Assembly: GCF_010686755.1 (NCBI RefSeq)
Contig: NZ_JAAGXA010000003.1
Span: forward strand, 214,746 to 278,745
DNA: 64,000 nucleotides
Direction: 5' to 3'
Origin: Nocardioides zeae
GTDB lineage: Bacteria > Actinomycetota > Actinomycetes > Propionibacteriales > Nocardioidaceae
The notes under the pieces were generated by a model, which searched no databases, had not been told where the DNA came from, and was given only the letters and a program-made list of their open reading frames with translations. Made by a program: the position numbers and the translations under genes. This document shows, one piece after another, positions 34,585 to 42,385 of this stretch; within the stretch, counting starts at the first letter, position 1; the number at the start of each line of letters is the position of its first letter.

Positions 34585-35352
34585 TCACCAGGCGCTGTAG
34601 CCGCCGTCCACCGTCAGCGACGTCCCCGTCACGTACGACGAGGCCGGCGCCAGCAGGAACCGCACGGCCCCGTCGAGCTCGTGCTGCTCGCCGTACCGGC
34701 CCAGCATCGTGCGACCGACGACCGCGCTCGCGAGCTGCTCCCCGCCGGCGTCGGTCATCTCGGAGGCGAAGTAGCCGGGGCACAGGGCGTTGACCCGGAT
34801 CCCCCGCCGCCCCGACCACTCGGCGGCGAGCGCGCGCGTCAGCCCCAGGACCCCCGACTTCGTGGCGGCGTACGCCGCGTGGGGGAAGCTGCGCGGGGCG
34901 AGGTGGCCGTGGACGCTGGCCACGTTGACGATGGCGCCGCCGTCGGCCATCCGGCGCGCGCACTCGGTGGCCGTCCAGAAGACGCCGTCGAGGTTGACCC
35001 CCACCACGTCCTGCCAGCCCTGCGGGGTCTCCTTCAGGGCCGGTACGGCGCCGCCCAGCCCCGCGTTGTTGACGAGCCCGTCGAGCCGACCGAAGGCGTC
35101 GACCGCCGCCTGGGCCACGCGCGCGCAGTCGTCGGGCCGCGCCACGTCGGCCGCCACGGTCGCGACCTCGACCCCGGCGTCCCGCAGCTCGGCGGCCACC
35201 GCCTCGAGCCGCTCGACGCGCCGCGCGGCCAGCACGAGGCGCGCGCCGGCACCCCCGAGGGACCGGGCGAAGCCCGTGCCCAGCCCGCTCGACGCCCCGG
35301 TCACGACGACGACCCGGCCGTCGAGACCGAACGGGTCCACGGGGGCGCTCAC
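34585..35352 (-). CDS. SDR oxidoreductase
   Basis: 255 residues from GTG 35352, overlapping the acyl-CoA dehydrogenase stop by 4 nt (GTGA). The classical SDR motifs are all there: TGASSGLGTGFARSLGGAG, NNAGLGGAV, NVASVHGHLAP and YAATKSG with Tyr and Lys, then PGYFASEM and a C-terminal SYVTGTSLTVDGGYSAW. The substrate is not clear; context suggests a hydroxyacyl-CoA or an alcohol intermediate. It has no particular similarity to the other two SDRs in the region. The short gap to the TetR gene behind (10 bp) has convergent ends. Confidence 0.85.
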   Translation of the reverse strand: MSAPVDPFGLDGRVVVVTGASSGLGTGFARSLGGAGARLVLAARRVERLEAVAAELRDAGVEVATVAADVARPDDCARVAQAAVDAFGRLDGLVNNAGLGGAVPALKETPQGWQDVVGVNLDGVFWTATECARRMADGGAIVNVASVHGHLAPRSFPHAAYAATKSGVLGLTRALAAEWSGRRGIRVNALCPGYFASEMTDAGGEQLASAVVGRTMLGRYGEQHELDGAVRFLLAPASSYVTGTSLTVDGGYSAW

Positions 35353-36494
35353 CCGCGGTCGGCGAGGAGGTCGCGCTGCACGATCTCCATCATGATCTCG
35401 TTGGTGCCGCCGTAGATCCGCTGGACGCGGGCGTCCACGAAGGCCCGGGCGACCGGGTACTCCATCATGTAGCCGTAGCCGCCGTGCAGCTGCACGCCGA
35501 CGTCGATGACGTCGTGCTGCAGCTGGGTGCACCAGGCCTTCGCCTTGGCGGCGTCGACCGCCGTCAGGGTGCCGGCGTTGAGCTCGCGCACGCAGCGGTC
35601 GACGTAGGTCCGGGACACCTCGACGGCCGTCCGCAGCTCGGCGAGGCGGTGGGCCGGCACCTGGAAGTCCGCGATCCGCTTGCGGAAGGCCGTCCGCTCC
35701 TTCACGTAGTCGACCGTCCAGCCCAGGACGGCCTCCGCCGAGGCCTGCCCGGCGATCGCGATGCCGAGGCGCTCGAGCGGCAGGCTCTGCATCAGGTAGG
35801 CGAAGCCCCGGCCGATCTCGCCGAGCACGTTCTCGTCCGGCACGTGCACGCCGTCGAAGAACAGCTCGGCCGTGTCCTGCGCGTGCAGCCCCACCTTGTC
35901 GAGCTTGCGGCCGCGGCTGAAGCCCTCCGCCCCGTCCTCGACGACGAGGAGGCTGAACTCGTTGTCGCCGGTCCGTGCGAACACGATGACGAGGTCGGCC
36001 AGGATCCCCGACGTGATGAAGGTCTTCGACCCGTTGAGGACCCAGCCCCCGTCGACCCGCGTCGCGGTGGTCGCGATGCCGCGGAGGTCGCTGCCGGCGC
36101 CCGGCTCCGTCATGGCGATGGCGCCGATCGTCTCGCCCGTCACGAAGCCGGGCAGCCACCGCTTCGCCTGGTCGGCGTCGGCGTGGCGGAGCAGGTAGCT
36201 GAGGACGATGTCGTCGTTGGTGGAGAAGCCGGACTGGAGGGCGGAGGCCCCCACCCGGGCGATCTCGAGCTGCGTGATCATCCGGAACCGGTAGTCGGTG
36301 ACCCCGGGGCCGCCGTGCTCCTCCGGGACGGCCTGCCCGAGCAGCCCCTGGCGCCCGGCCTCCCGCCACACGTCGCGGTCGATCAGCCGCTGCTCCGTCC
36401 ACCGGTCGAGGTGCGGCACCACGTGCCGCTGGACGAACTCGGCGACGACCTTCCGGTACTCCTCGTGGTCCGCCTCGAACAGGTCGCTCTCCAC
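35349..36494 (-). CDS. Acyl-CoA dehydrogenase
   Basis: 381 residues. FAD-binding and catalytic segments are AMTEPGAGSDLRGIATTATR (about 112-131), WVLNGSKTFITSGILADLVIVFART, PLERLGIAIAGQASAEAVLGWTVDYVKERTAF, and IYGGTNEIMMEIVQRDL near the C-terminus. In this form the catalytic base is Gly (IYGGTNEIM instead of IxEGTxEI), so the base must sit elsewhere (in the family, sometimes an upstream Glu as in isovaleryl-CoA enzymes). It is the first gene of an operon with the SDR, with operator site 2 just upstream. Confidence 0.88.
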   Translation of the reverse strand: MESDLFEADHEEYRKVVAEFVQRHVVPHLDRWTEQRLIDRDVWREAGRQGLLGQAVPEEHGGPGVTDYRFRMITQLEIARVGASALQSGFSTNDDIVLSYLLRHADADQAKRWLPGFVTGETIGAIAMTEPGAGSDLRGIATTATRVDGGWVLNGSKTFITSGILADLVIVFARTGDNEFSLLVVEDGAEGFSRGRKLDKVGLHAQDTAELFFDGVHVPDENVLGEIGRGFAYLMQSLPLERLGIAIAGQASAEAVLGWTVDYVKERTAFRKRIADFQVPAHRLAELRTAVEVSRTYVDRCVRELNAGTLTAVDAAKAKAWCTQLQHDVIDVGVQLHGGYGYMMEYPVARAFVDARVQRIYGGTNEIMMEIVQRDLLADRG

Positions 36495-36514
36495 GGTCGT
36501 GCTCCTCTCCTAGA

Positions 36515-36531
36515 AACTAATGTCTGTAGGT
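36515..36531 (-). promoter_or_regulatory. Shared operator (site 2) upstream of acyl-CoA dehydrogenase
   Basis: AACTAATGTCTGTAGGT on the + strand, 20 bp before the start of the gene at 36494. In the direction of transcription AACCTACAGACATTAG lies where a -10 (TAGTTT) is expected. It matches site 1 at 13 of 17 positions and shares the TGTCT.TAGGT core with sites 1 and 3. Confidence 0.65.
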
Positions 36532-36588
36532 TAGAGCAGGCGTCGTCCGGGCACCAGGGGTCACCGAGCGTGCGATCGGTGGGAGGGG

Positions 36589-37218
36589 TCAGGCCTCGGC
36601 GACGAGCCGTTCCATGCCCGCGAGGAAGCTGCGGATCGTCTGCTCGAAGATGCCGCGTGCCTCGTGCTCGTTGGCGGCGACCGCGTCGGCGAGGTGCGGG
36701 TGCTGGTCGGGGTCCAGGTGCGCGAAGACCGAGCCGTCCGCCCCCACCTCCGGGCGCATCGCCTCCGCGATCGTCGCCCCGAGCGCCAGCTTCTCCATGC
36801 CGTCGAGGAAGGGCACGTGGAGGTGCGCCGGGACCCCGCACTCCGCGAGGTAGGCGCACGTCAGCTCGAAGTAGTCCGTGAGCAGGTCGCGCGGCAGGTG
36901 CTCGATGAGCAGCGGCGCCGCGCGGCGGTGCGGCATCACCACGGCCCGCAGGTTGAGCGCCAGCTGGGTGAACCACCCGATCCAGTCGTGGTCCGGCGGC
37001 GGGTCCGGCACCTCGATCGGCGCGACGATCTCCGCCGCGACCTCCTGCAGGATCGCCCGCTTGTCGGCGAAGTGGTGGTAGAGCGACGGCGCCTTCACGT
37101 TCAGCTCGCGCGCGAGGCGCGGCACGCTCAACGCGTCGAGCCCGTCCGCGTCGATGATGGCCAGCGCGGTCCGGACCGTCGCCTCCCGGCTGATCAACGG
37201 CTTGCTCGGTCGAGCCAC
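36589..37218 (-). CDS. TetR-family regulator, paralogue B
   Basis: 209 residues. I choose GTG 37218 since the protein then starts VARPSKPLISR, in line with VPRPSKPLISR of the paralogue at 33930; two extra codons are possible upstream. HTH: DALSVPRLARELNVKAPSLYHHFADKRAILQEV. The ligand domain has HRRAAPLLIEHLPRDLLTDYFE, FLDGMEKLALGATIAEAMRP and the end FEQTIRSFLAGMERLVAEA. Lies convergent or tandem with the surrounding catabolic genes. Either paralogue could be the repressor of the five-promoter regulon. Confidence 0.85.
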   Translation of the reverse strand: MARPSKPLISREATVRTALAIIDADGLDALSVPRLARELNVKAPSLYHHFADKRAILQEVAAEIVAPIEVPDPPPDHDWIGWFTQLALNLRAVVMPHRRAAPLLIEHLPRDLLTDYFELTCAYLAECGVPAHLHVPFLDGMEKLALGATIAEAMRPEVGADGSVFAHLDPDQHPHLADAVAANEHEARGIFEQTIRSFLAGMERLVAEA

Positions 37219-37277
37219 CCCCACCCCTCTCCTCGCGCGCCCGCGGGCACGACGTCAGGCTACGTCCCGCGACAGCC

Positions 37278-38750
37278 TCAGCGAGCCGCCGGCCCGAGGT
37301 AGAGCGACTGGTGGGCGAGGTAGGGCTCCAGGCCCTCGGGGCCGAGCTCCCGGCCCAGCCCGGAGTCCTTCACGCCGCCGAACGGCGCGTTGACGTGCAG
37401 CTCGTAGTGGTTCACGCCGACCGTGCCCGACTCGATGCGCCGGGCCACCGCGAGCCCGTGCTCCTCGTCGGCGCTCCACACCGTGCCGCCGAGCCCGTAC
37501 GGCGAGTCGTTCGCGATCGCCACCGCCTCCTCCTCGTCGCCGTAGGGGATGACCGCCAGGACCGGGCCGAAGATCTCCTCCTGGGCGATGACCGCGGCGT
37601 TGTCGACGTCGGCGAACACGGTGGGCTCCACGAACCAGCCGGGCCGGTCGGGGCGCCCCCCTCCCGTGGTGAGCCGCGCGCCCGACGCGCGCCCGGCCGC
37701 GACGTACTCCAGCACGCGCTCCTGCTGGGCGGCCGAGACGAGCGGGCCGACCTGGGTGGCGCGGTCGAGCGGGTCGCCCACGACGAGCGCGGCGACGGTG
37801 TCGGTGACGGCGGCGACGACCTCGTCGTACCGCGACCGCGGCGCGAGGATCCGCGTGCCGGCGTGGCACGTCTGCCCGTTGTTGGGCAGCGACACCTCGA
37901 GCAGCCGGGCGGCGACGAGGTCGAGGTCGGCGTCGGGCAGCACGAGCGAGACGGACTTGCCGCCCAGCTCGAGGGTCGCCGGCCGCAGCAGGCGCCCCGC
38001 GGTCGCACCGATCGCGCGCCCGGCCCCGGTCGACCCCGTGAACGCCACCTTGGCGACGTCGGGGTGCTCGACGAGCCGGGCTCCCGCCTCGCGGTCGCCC
38101 GGCACCACGTTGAGCACGCCGGGCGGGAGACCGGCCACCTGCGCGGCCCGCGCGAACGCGAAGGCGTCGAGCGCCGTCTCCGGCGGGGGCTTGAGCACGA
38201 CCGTGCAGCCCGCAGCGAGCGCGGGCGCCAGCTTCATGATCGCGAGCGGCTGCGGGTAGTTCCAGGGCGTGATCGCCGCGACGACGCCGACGGGCACCCG
38301 GCGCACGAGGGTGCGCCCGCCGGTCGGGCTCCGGCGCTCCTCCTCGGCGACGAGCGCGGCCGCCAGACGGGCGTAGTAGAACCCGATGAAGGCCGGGGCC
38401 CGTCCGTTGACCACCCGGGACAGGGCGATCGGCATGCCGTTCTCGCGACTGACGAGCCGCGCGGTCGCGCGCCCCTCCGCCTCCAGCGCCCCGGCGAGGA
38501 CCGCGACCGCGGCACCCCGCTGCTCGGCGGACCACGCGGCCCACGGACCCCGCAGGGCGGCGCGCGCGGCGGCGACCGCGGCGTCCACGTCGTCCGGGCC
38601 GGCGAGCGGGGTGCGCCCGAACGGGAGCCCGGTCGCCGCCTCGACGACCTCGGCACCTCCCCCGGTCGGTGCACGCCAGCCGCCGTCCACCCAGAGCCCC
38701 GGAGGGACCAGCAGGTCTTCCTCCGCCACGGTCGCGGTCGTGCTGGTCAT
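37278..38750 (-). CDS. Aldehyde dehydrogenase
   Basis: 490 residues. It oxidises an aldehyde to the acid with NAD(P). Motifs: TPWNYPQPLAIMKLAPALAAGCTVVLKPPPETALDAF (coenzyme binding), the general-base Glu in TLELGGKSVSLVL, the nucleophile Cys in NNGQTCHAGTRIL, and EEIFGPVLAVIPY. The start overlaps the end of the Ltp2-like gene by 4 nt, so this is the last of four coupled genes reading 40763 to 37278. The NADP or NAD preference cannot be told. Probable role: removal of the aldehyde released by the retro-aldol protein upstream. Confidence 0.92.
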   Translation of the reverse strand: MTSTTATVAEEDLLVPPGLWVDGGWRAPTGGGAEVVEAATGLPFGRTPLAGPDDVDAAVAAARAALRGPWAAWSAEQRGAAVAVLAGALEAEGRATARLVSRENGMPIALSRVVNGRAPAFIGFYYARLAAALVAEEERRSPTGGRTLVRRVPVGVVAAITPWNYPQPLAIMKLAPALAAGCTVVLKPPPETALDAFAFARAAQVAGLPPGVLNVVPGDREAGARLVEHPDVAKVAFTGSTGAGRAIGATAGRLLRPATLELGGKSVSLVLPDADLDLVAARLLEVSLPNNGQTCHAGTRILAPRSRYDEVVAAVTDTVAALVVGDPLDRATQVGPLVSAAQQERVLEYVAAGRASGARLTTGGGRPDRPGWFVEPTVFADVDNAAVIAQEEIFGPVLAVIPYGDEEEAVAIANDSPYGLGGTVWSADEEHGLAVARRIESGTVGVNHYELHVNAPFGGVKDSGLGRELGPEGLEPYLAHQSLYLGPAAR

Positions 38751-39928
38751 GCGATCACCTCCGCCGTGCCGAACAGCACGGAACTCACCATCGGGGCCAT
38801 CGGGCCACCGATGAACAGGGACGTGCGGACGTCGTCGACCTGGTTGGTCGACGTGCCGCGGATCTGGCGGACCGCCTCGACGGCGAGACCCATGCCGTTG
38901 ACGAAGGAGCCCGCGATGTTGCCGCCGTTGGTGTTGACCGGCAGCCGTCCGCCCGGCGCGGTCAGCTGCTCCACCGTCATGACCTCACCTGCCGCCGGCC
39001 CCGGCGGCACGAGGCCGTGGTCGATGAGGGAGGCCACCGCCGGGCCGGAGAAGTTCTCGTAGACCTGCACGACGTCGACGTCGGCGGGACCGAGGCCCGC
39101 CGCCGCCCACAGCCGCGCGGCGACCCCGCCGCCGCGCGCCCCCGGGCCGAACCCGGCCGTCACGTAGGGCGTGTCGTTCTCCGTCGTCCCCGCGTAGCCG
39201 CCCGGCGCCCCCTGGGCCGCCGCGACGACGTACGCCGGGTCGGGCCGCAGCGCGCGCGCCCGCTCCGCCGGGACGACGACGAGCGCCACCGCACCGTCGT
39301 TCTCGCGGCTGCAGTCGAAGAGGTGGAACGGCTCCACGATCAGCCGGGAGGCCTCGTAGGTCTCCACGTCGAGCGGGCGCCCGTGCCCCACGGCACCCGG
39401 GGTGCGCTGCGCGTGCGCGTACGCCGCGAGCACCAGCGCCCGCATCGCCTCGGCCGGGACGCCGTCCACCTCGAGCATCCGCTGGGTGCGCAGCGCGCAG
39501 ACCTGGGCGGGGGCGGCGACGCCGTGCGCGAGGTAGTGCTGGTCGAAGTGGTACTTCGCGTAGCCGAGCCGGCCGATGTCGGCCTGGGCCATCCCGCGGA
39601 AGACGACGACGCACTCCGCCTGCCCGGTCGCGACGGCCGCGGCCGCCTGCCCGATCGCCGCGGCGGCACCGCCGCCCCCGCCGCCCCACACCATCGACGA
39701 CCACCGCAGCTCGTCGATGCCGAGCTCCGTCCCCAGCACGGGACCCGTGAGGTCGCCGCCCGCGTAGGACACGAAGCCGTCGACCTCCCGCGGCTCGACG
39801 CCCGCGTCGGCGCAGGCGTCCAGGACGGCCTCGAGGACCATCCGGCGCTCGCCGCCCGGCCCCTGGCCGCGGGGGTGGAAGTGGTCGGCGACCCCGACGA
39901 CGGCGGCGGCGCCGCGGAGCCCGCTCAC
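38747..39928 (-). CDS. Thiolase-fold protein, Ltp2-like retro-aldolase candidate
   Basis: 393 residues, GTG 39928. Thiolase fold of the SCPx/lipid-transfer type: GLRGAAAVVGVADHFHPRG, then RWSSMVWGGGGGGAAAAIGQ at the place of the nucleophile Cys, which is lost. The later His-containing loop is also replaced: NTNGGNIAGSFVNGMGLAVEAVRQIRG, a pattern like that of Ltp2 aldolases (steroid C17 side-chain cleavage) rather than of thiolases. A Tyr is in VDVVQVYENFSGP. The following DUF35 partner (4-nt overlap) fits the Ltp2-ChsH2 complex. The function as C-C bond lyase is inference. Confidence 0.75.
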   Translation of the reverse strand: MSGLRGAAAVVGVADHFHPRGQGPGGERRMVLEAVLDACADAGVEPREVDGFVSYAGGDLTGPVLGTELGIDELRWSSMVWGGGGGGAAAAIGQAAAAVATGQAECVVVFRGMAQADIGRLGYAKYHFDQHYLAHGVAAPAQVCALRTQRMLEVDGVPAEAMRALVLAAYAHAQRTPGAVGHGRPLDVETYEASRLIVEPFHLFDCSRENDGAVALVVVPAERARALRPDPAYVVAAAQGAPGGYAGTTENDTPYVTAGFGPGARGGGVAARLWAAAGLGPADVDVVQVYENFSGPAVASLIDHGLVPPGPAAGEVMTVEQLTAPGGRLPVNTNGGNIAGSFVNGMGLAVEAVRQIRGTSTNQVDDVRTSLFIGGPMAPMVSSVLFGTAEVIA

Positions 39929-40398
39929 GCGGCCACGTCCTGCTGCGTGCCGACGGGCGCCCACCGCAGCAGCGGCCAGGCCGCCCCGGGCACGTCCTCG
40001 ATGCGACCGACGACCTCCTCGCCGATCCGGAACCCGCGCGCCGGGTCCACCCCGGCCGCCGCGCGCCCCAGCACCCGCGACCCGCCGGCGCCGGGCAGCT
40101 CGACGAGCACGGTCGTGTACGGCACCGCGTCCGGCCCCAGCTCCACCAGGTAGGGGTGGTGCGTCCGGATCCAGCTGAACACCCGGCCGCGCGGCTCGAC
40201 GTCCTCCCAGCGGACGTCGAACGACCGGCAGCCCGGGCACAGCAGTCGCGGGGTCCACCGCCAGGTCCGGCAGCGGCCGCACCGCTGGAGCAGCAGCCGC
40301 CCCTCCCGCAGGCCCTCCCAGTGGGGCCGGTCGAGCCCGTCGTCCGCGGGGCCGCAGGGCAGCTCCCCGGACACCTCGGTCACGGCAGCGGCACTCAC
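39925..40398 (-). CDS. DUF35 OB-fold zinc-ribbon protein (partner of the thiolase-fold protein)
   Basis: 157 residues, GTG 40398. The rubredoxin-like zinc site is formed by CGRC (residues about 40-43) and CPGC (about 54-57), then the OB fold GRVFSWIRTHHPYLVELGPDAVPYTTVLVELP... GEEVVGRIEDV. In steroid side-chain degradation the DUF35 domain of ChsH2 binds Ltp2 and makes the aldolase active. Here the DUF35 unit is a separate gene, not fused to a MaoC hydratase as ChsH2 is. It is coupled to its neighbours by two 4-nt overlaps. Confidence 0.85.
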   Translation of the reverse strand: MSAAAVTEVSGELPCGPADDGLDRPHWEGLREGRLLLQRCGRCRTWRWTPRLLCPGCRSFDVRWEDVEPRGRVFSWIRTHHPYLVELGPDAVPYTTVLVELPGAGGSRVLGRAAAGVDPARGFRIGEEVVGRIEDVPGAAWPLLRWAPVGTQQDVAA

Positions 40399-40763
40399 TC
40401 CGTGGCCCCGGTCTCGACCTCGGCCTCCGGCTCGAAGTTCTCGAGGCCGTCGGCCCTCCAGACGCCGTCGATCCCCCGGGTCCACCACGACCGCAGCGCG
40501 ATCGGCGCGGACCCGTCCACCGGCGTGTAGACGGCCTCCCCCACGCCGTGCACCGCGCCGGTCCGCTCGGCCAGACCGATCCGGCGGACCTCGGCGGCCA
40601 CGGCGCCCCGGGGCGTGCGCACGCCCTCGAACACCCCGGGCACGACGCCGGGGGCCATGTCCGCGAGCACCGCCTCGAGGTCCCCGCGCTCCACCGCCTC
40701 GACGTGGGCCCGGTAGGTGCCCTCGAACGCGGCGAGCGCCTCGTCGGCTCCGTGGGTCGTCAT
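40395..40763 (-). CDS. NTF2/SnoaL-like small protein
   Basis: 122 residues, first gene of the four-gene operon. An NTF2-like fold is suggested by the N-terminal helices ALAAFEGTYRAHVEAVERGDLEAVLADMAPGV, a strand pattern GVRTPRGAVAAEVRRIG..GAVHGVGEAVYTPVDGSAPIALRSWWTRGIDGVWRADGLENFE, and the final WR. Such proteins often act as hydratases, isomerases or cofactor-free folds; here I cannot name a reaction. Site 3 operator is directly upstream. Confidence 0.7.
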   Translation of the reverse strand: MTTHGADEALAAFEGTYRAHVEAVERGDLEAVLADMAPGVVPGVFEGVRTPRGAVAAEVRRIGLAERTGAVHGVGEAVYTPVDGSAPIALRSWWTRGIDGVWRADGLENFEPEAEVETGATE

Positions 40764-40789
40764 GCGTCCAGCTCCTCAACCATGCGTCT

Positions 40790-40819
40790 AGCCTAATGTC
40801 TTTAGGTTATTCGGGGCAA
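40790..40819 (-). promoter_or_regulatory. Promoter with shared operator (site 3) of the NTF2-DUF35-Ltp2-ALDH operon
   Basis: On the minus strand: -35 TTGCCC (40819-40814), 18-bp spacer and -10 TAGGCT (40795-40790). The 17-bp operator GCCTAATGTCTTTAGGT (+ strand 40791-40807) covers the spacer and -10, as at site 1. Confidence 0.7.
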
Positions 40820-40849
40820 TGCCCCCGCCGCCCCGACACGCGCTCCCGG

Positions 40850-42385
40850 TCAGACGAGCGTGAACGAGCCGTCGGCCCGCACTCGCGCCCGGCTGCCCTC
40901 CGCGGCCGCCGTCACGAGGTGCGCCGCCAGGGCGGCGTCGTCGCTCGCGGCCAGCGTGCGGCCCCGGCGGTCGGGACCGTCGGGGTCGCGGGGGCCGTCG
41001 CGACCGTCGACCCGCAGGGCGGCGAGCACGCGCTCCGGGCGCAGGTCCCGGTCGTGCACGACCGTCCACGCCTCCAGCTCCGCGGGGCCGTCCCACGTCG
41101 CGACCACCGGCGTCGTGCCGACCGCGTCCACCGCCGCCTGCGTGGCCCGCGCCGAGGCGCGCCGGAAGCCGTCGCGGGGCGGCGCCGCGCCGTACACCCC
41201 GATGCTGTGCTTCGTGAGGTAGCCGCTGTTCGCGGTCACCAGGCCCGGTCGCTGCTCGGCGAGCACCCGCTCGTGCATCGTCGCCAGGGCGTGGGTCGTG
41301 TAGTTGTTCCACGGGCCGCCGGCGAAGGTGAGGCCGCCGGTCACCGTCAGCTCGCGCCCGGGGTCGTCCACGGGGAGACCGAGCTCCGCGGCCGCGACCT
41401 GCACGGCCGACGGGAAGCACGAGTAGAGGTCGACCGGTCCGAGGTCCGCGAGGGCGACCCCCGCGAGGTCGAGGGCCGCCGCGCCCGCCAGCCGGATCGC
41501 GGGCGAGCCCGCCAGCACCGGCCGGGCGGCGATGGCCGCCGTGTCGGACGCCTCCGCGCCCGCGAGCGGGAAGACCCACCGGTCCTCGGGCACCCCGAGC
41601 CGTCGCGCCGCGGCCACCGAGCACACCACGACCGCGGCCGCCTGCTCCACGGCGTTGTTGGAGCTGAGGAGCTTGGGGTACGGCGCGGCCACCATCCGGT
41701 TGCGGGGTCCGGGGGTGCCGATGGTCGCGGCGTCCGGGGCGTCCCGCACCCAGGCGTGCGGGTTGGTGGCGGCCACGGCGGCGAAGCGGGCCCAGAGGTC
41801 CGCGACGCGCCGGCCGTGCTCCTCGACCCCGCGACCGGCCGCGGCCCGCACCGCCTGCTCGACGAGGGGGTAGACGTGGACGGGGCGGTCGAGCCCGACG
41901 CGCACCTCCGTCTCGTGCCGCATCGGCACGTCGGGCCGGGTCTCGGTCGGGGCGGCGTCGTCCGGCTCCTGCTCCCACGCCGGGCGGCGGCCCTCGGCGC
42001 GCAGCGCGGTGCGGGTGCGCCACGCCTCCGCTCCGCCCACCACGACGACGTCGCAGCGTCCCGCCGCCACGTCCTCGCAGGCGTCGTTGACGAGTGCCTG
42101 GGGGTGGCTGCCGCCGTTGCCCGTGTAGACCGTGTGCCGCACCGACGTCCCGAGGGCGGCCGCGACGAGCGCGCCCGGGTCGCGGTAGCGCCACGACAGC
42201 AGCCCGACGACCCGCACCGAGTCGATCGCCCCGAGGAGGGCGGGCGCGCCGGCGGAGGCCGCCGCGCGCCGTACCGCCTCCGCGAGCATCTGCACCGGCG
42301 ACCGCGTCTCGTCGCGCTCGTCGTCGCGCACCGTCCACTGGCCGCCGCCGACGAGCACGGGGGTCCGCGGGTCCAGGGCGCTCAC
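40850..42385 (-). CDS. Thiolase-like protein type 1 with additional C-terminal domain
   Basis: 511 residues, GTG 42385. N-terminal thiolase-like part: DPRTPVLVGGGQWTVRDDE, VYTGNGGSHPQALVNDACEDVAAGRCDVVVVGGAE. A second part has PVDLYSCFPSAVQVAAAELG and TVTGGLTFAGGPWNNYTTHALATM, and the C-terminal domain GTTPVVATWDGPAELEAWTVVHDRDLRPERVLAALRVDGR, known as the TLP1 additional domain. The position of the classical nucleophile Cys is TGNGGSHPQ, without Cys, so it is not an ordinary thiolase. It is the last gene of the Mce mega-operon. The role may be in a condensation or retro-aldol step; this is uncertain. Confidence 0.75.
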   Translation of the reverse strand: MSALDPRTPVLVGGGQWTVRDDERDETRSPVQMLAEAVRRAAASAGAPALLGAIDSVRVVGLLSWRYRDPGALVAAALGTSVRHTVYTGNGGSHPQALVNDACEDVAAGRCDVVVVGGAEAWRTRTALRAEGRRPAWEQEPDDAAPTETRPDVPMRHETEVRVGLDRPVHVYPLVEQAVRAAAGRGVEEHGRRVADLWARFAAVAATNPHAWVRDAPDAATIGTPGPRNRMVAAPYPKLLSSNNAVEQAAAVVVCSVAAARRLGVPEDRWVFPLAGAEASDTAAIAARPVLAGSPAIRLAGAAALDLAGVALADLGPVDLYSCFPSAVQVAAAELGLPVDDPGRELTVTGGLTFAGGPWNNYTTHALATMHERVLAEQRPGLVTANSGYLTKHSIGVYGAAPPRDGFRRASARATQAAVDAVGTTPVVATWDGPAELEAWTVVHDRDLRPERVLAALRVDGRDGPRDPDGPDRRGRTLAASDDAALAAHLVTAAAEGSRARVRADGSFTLV

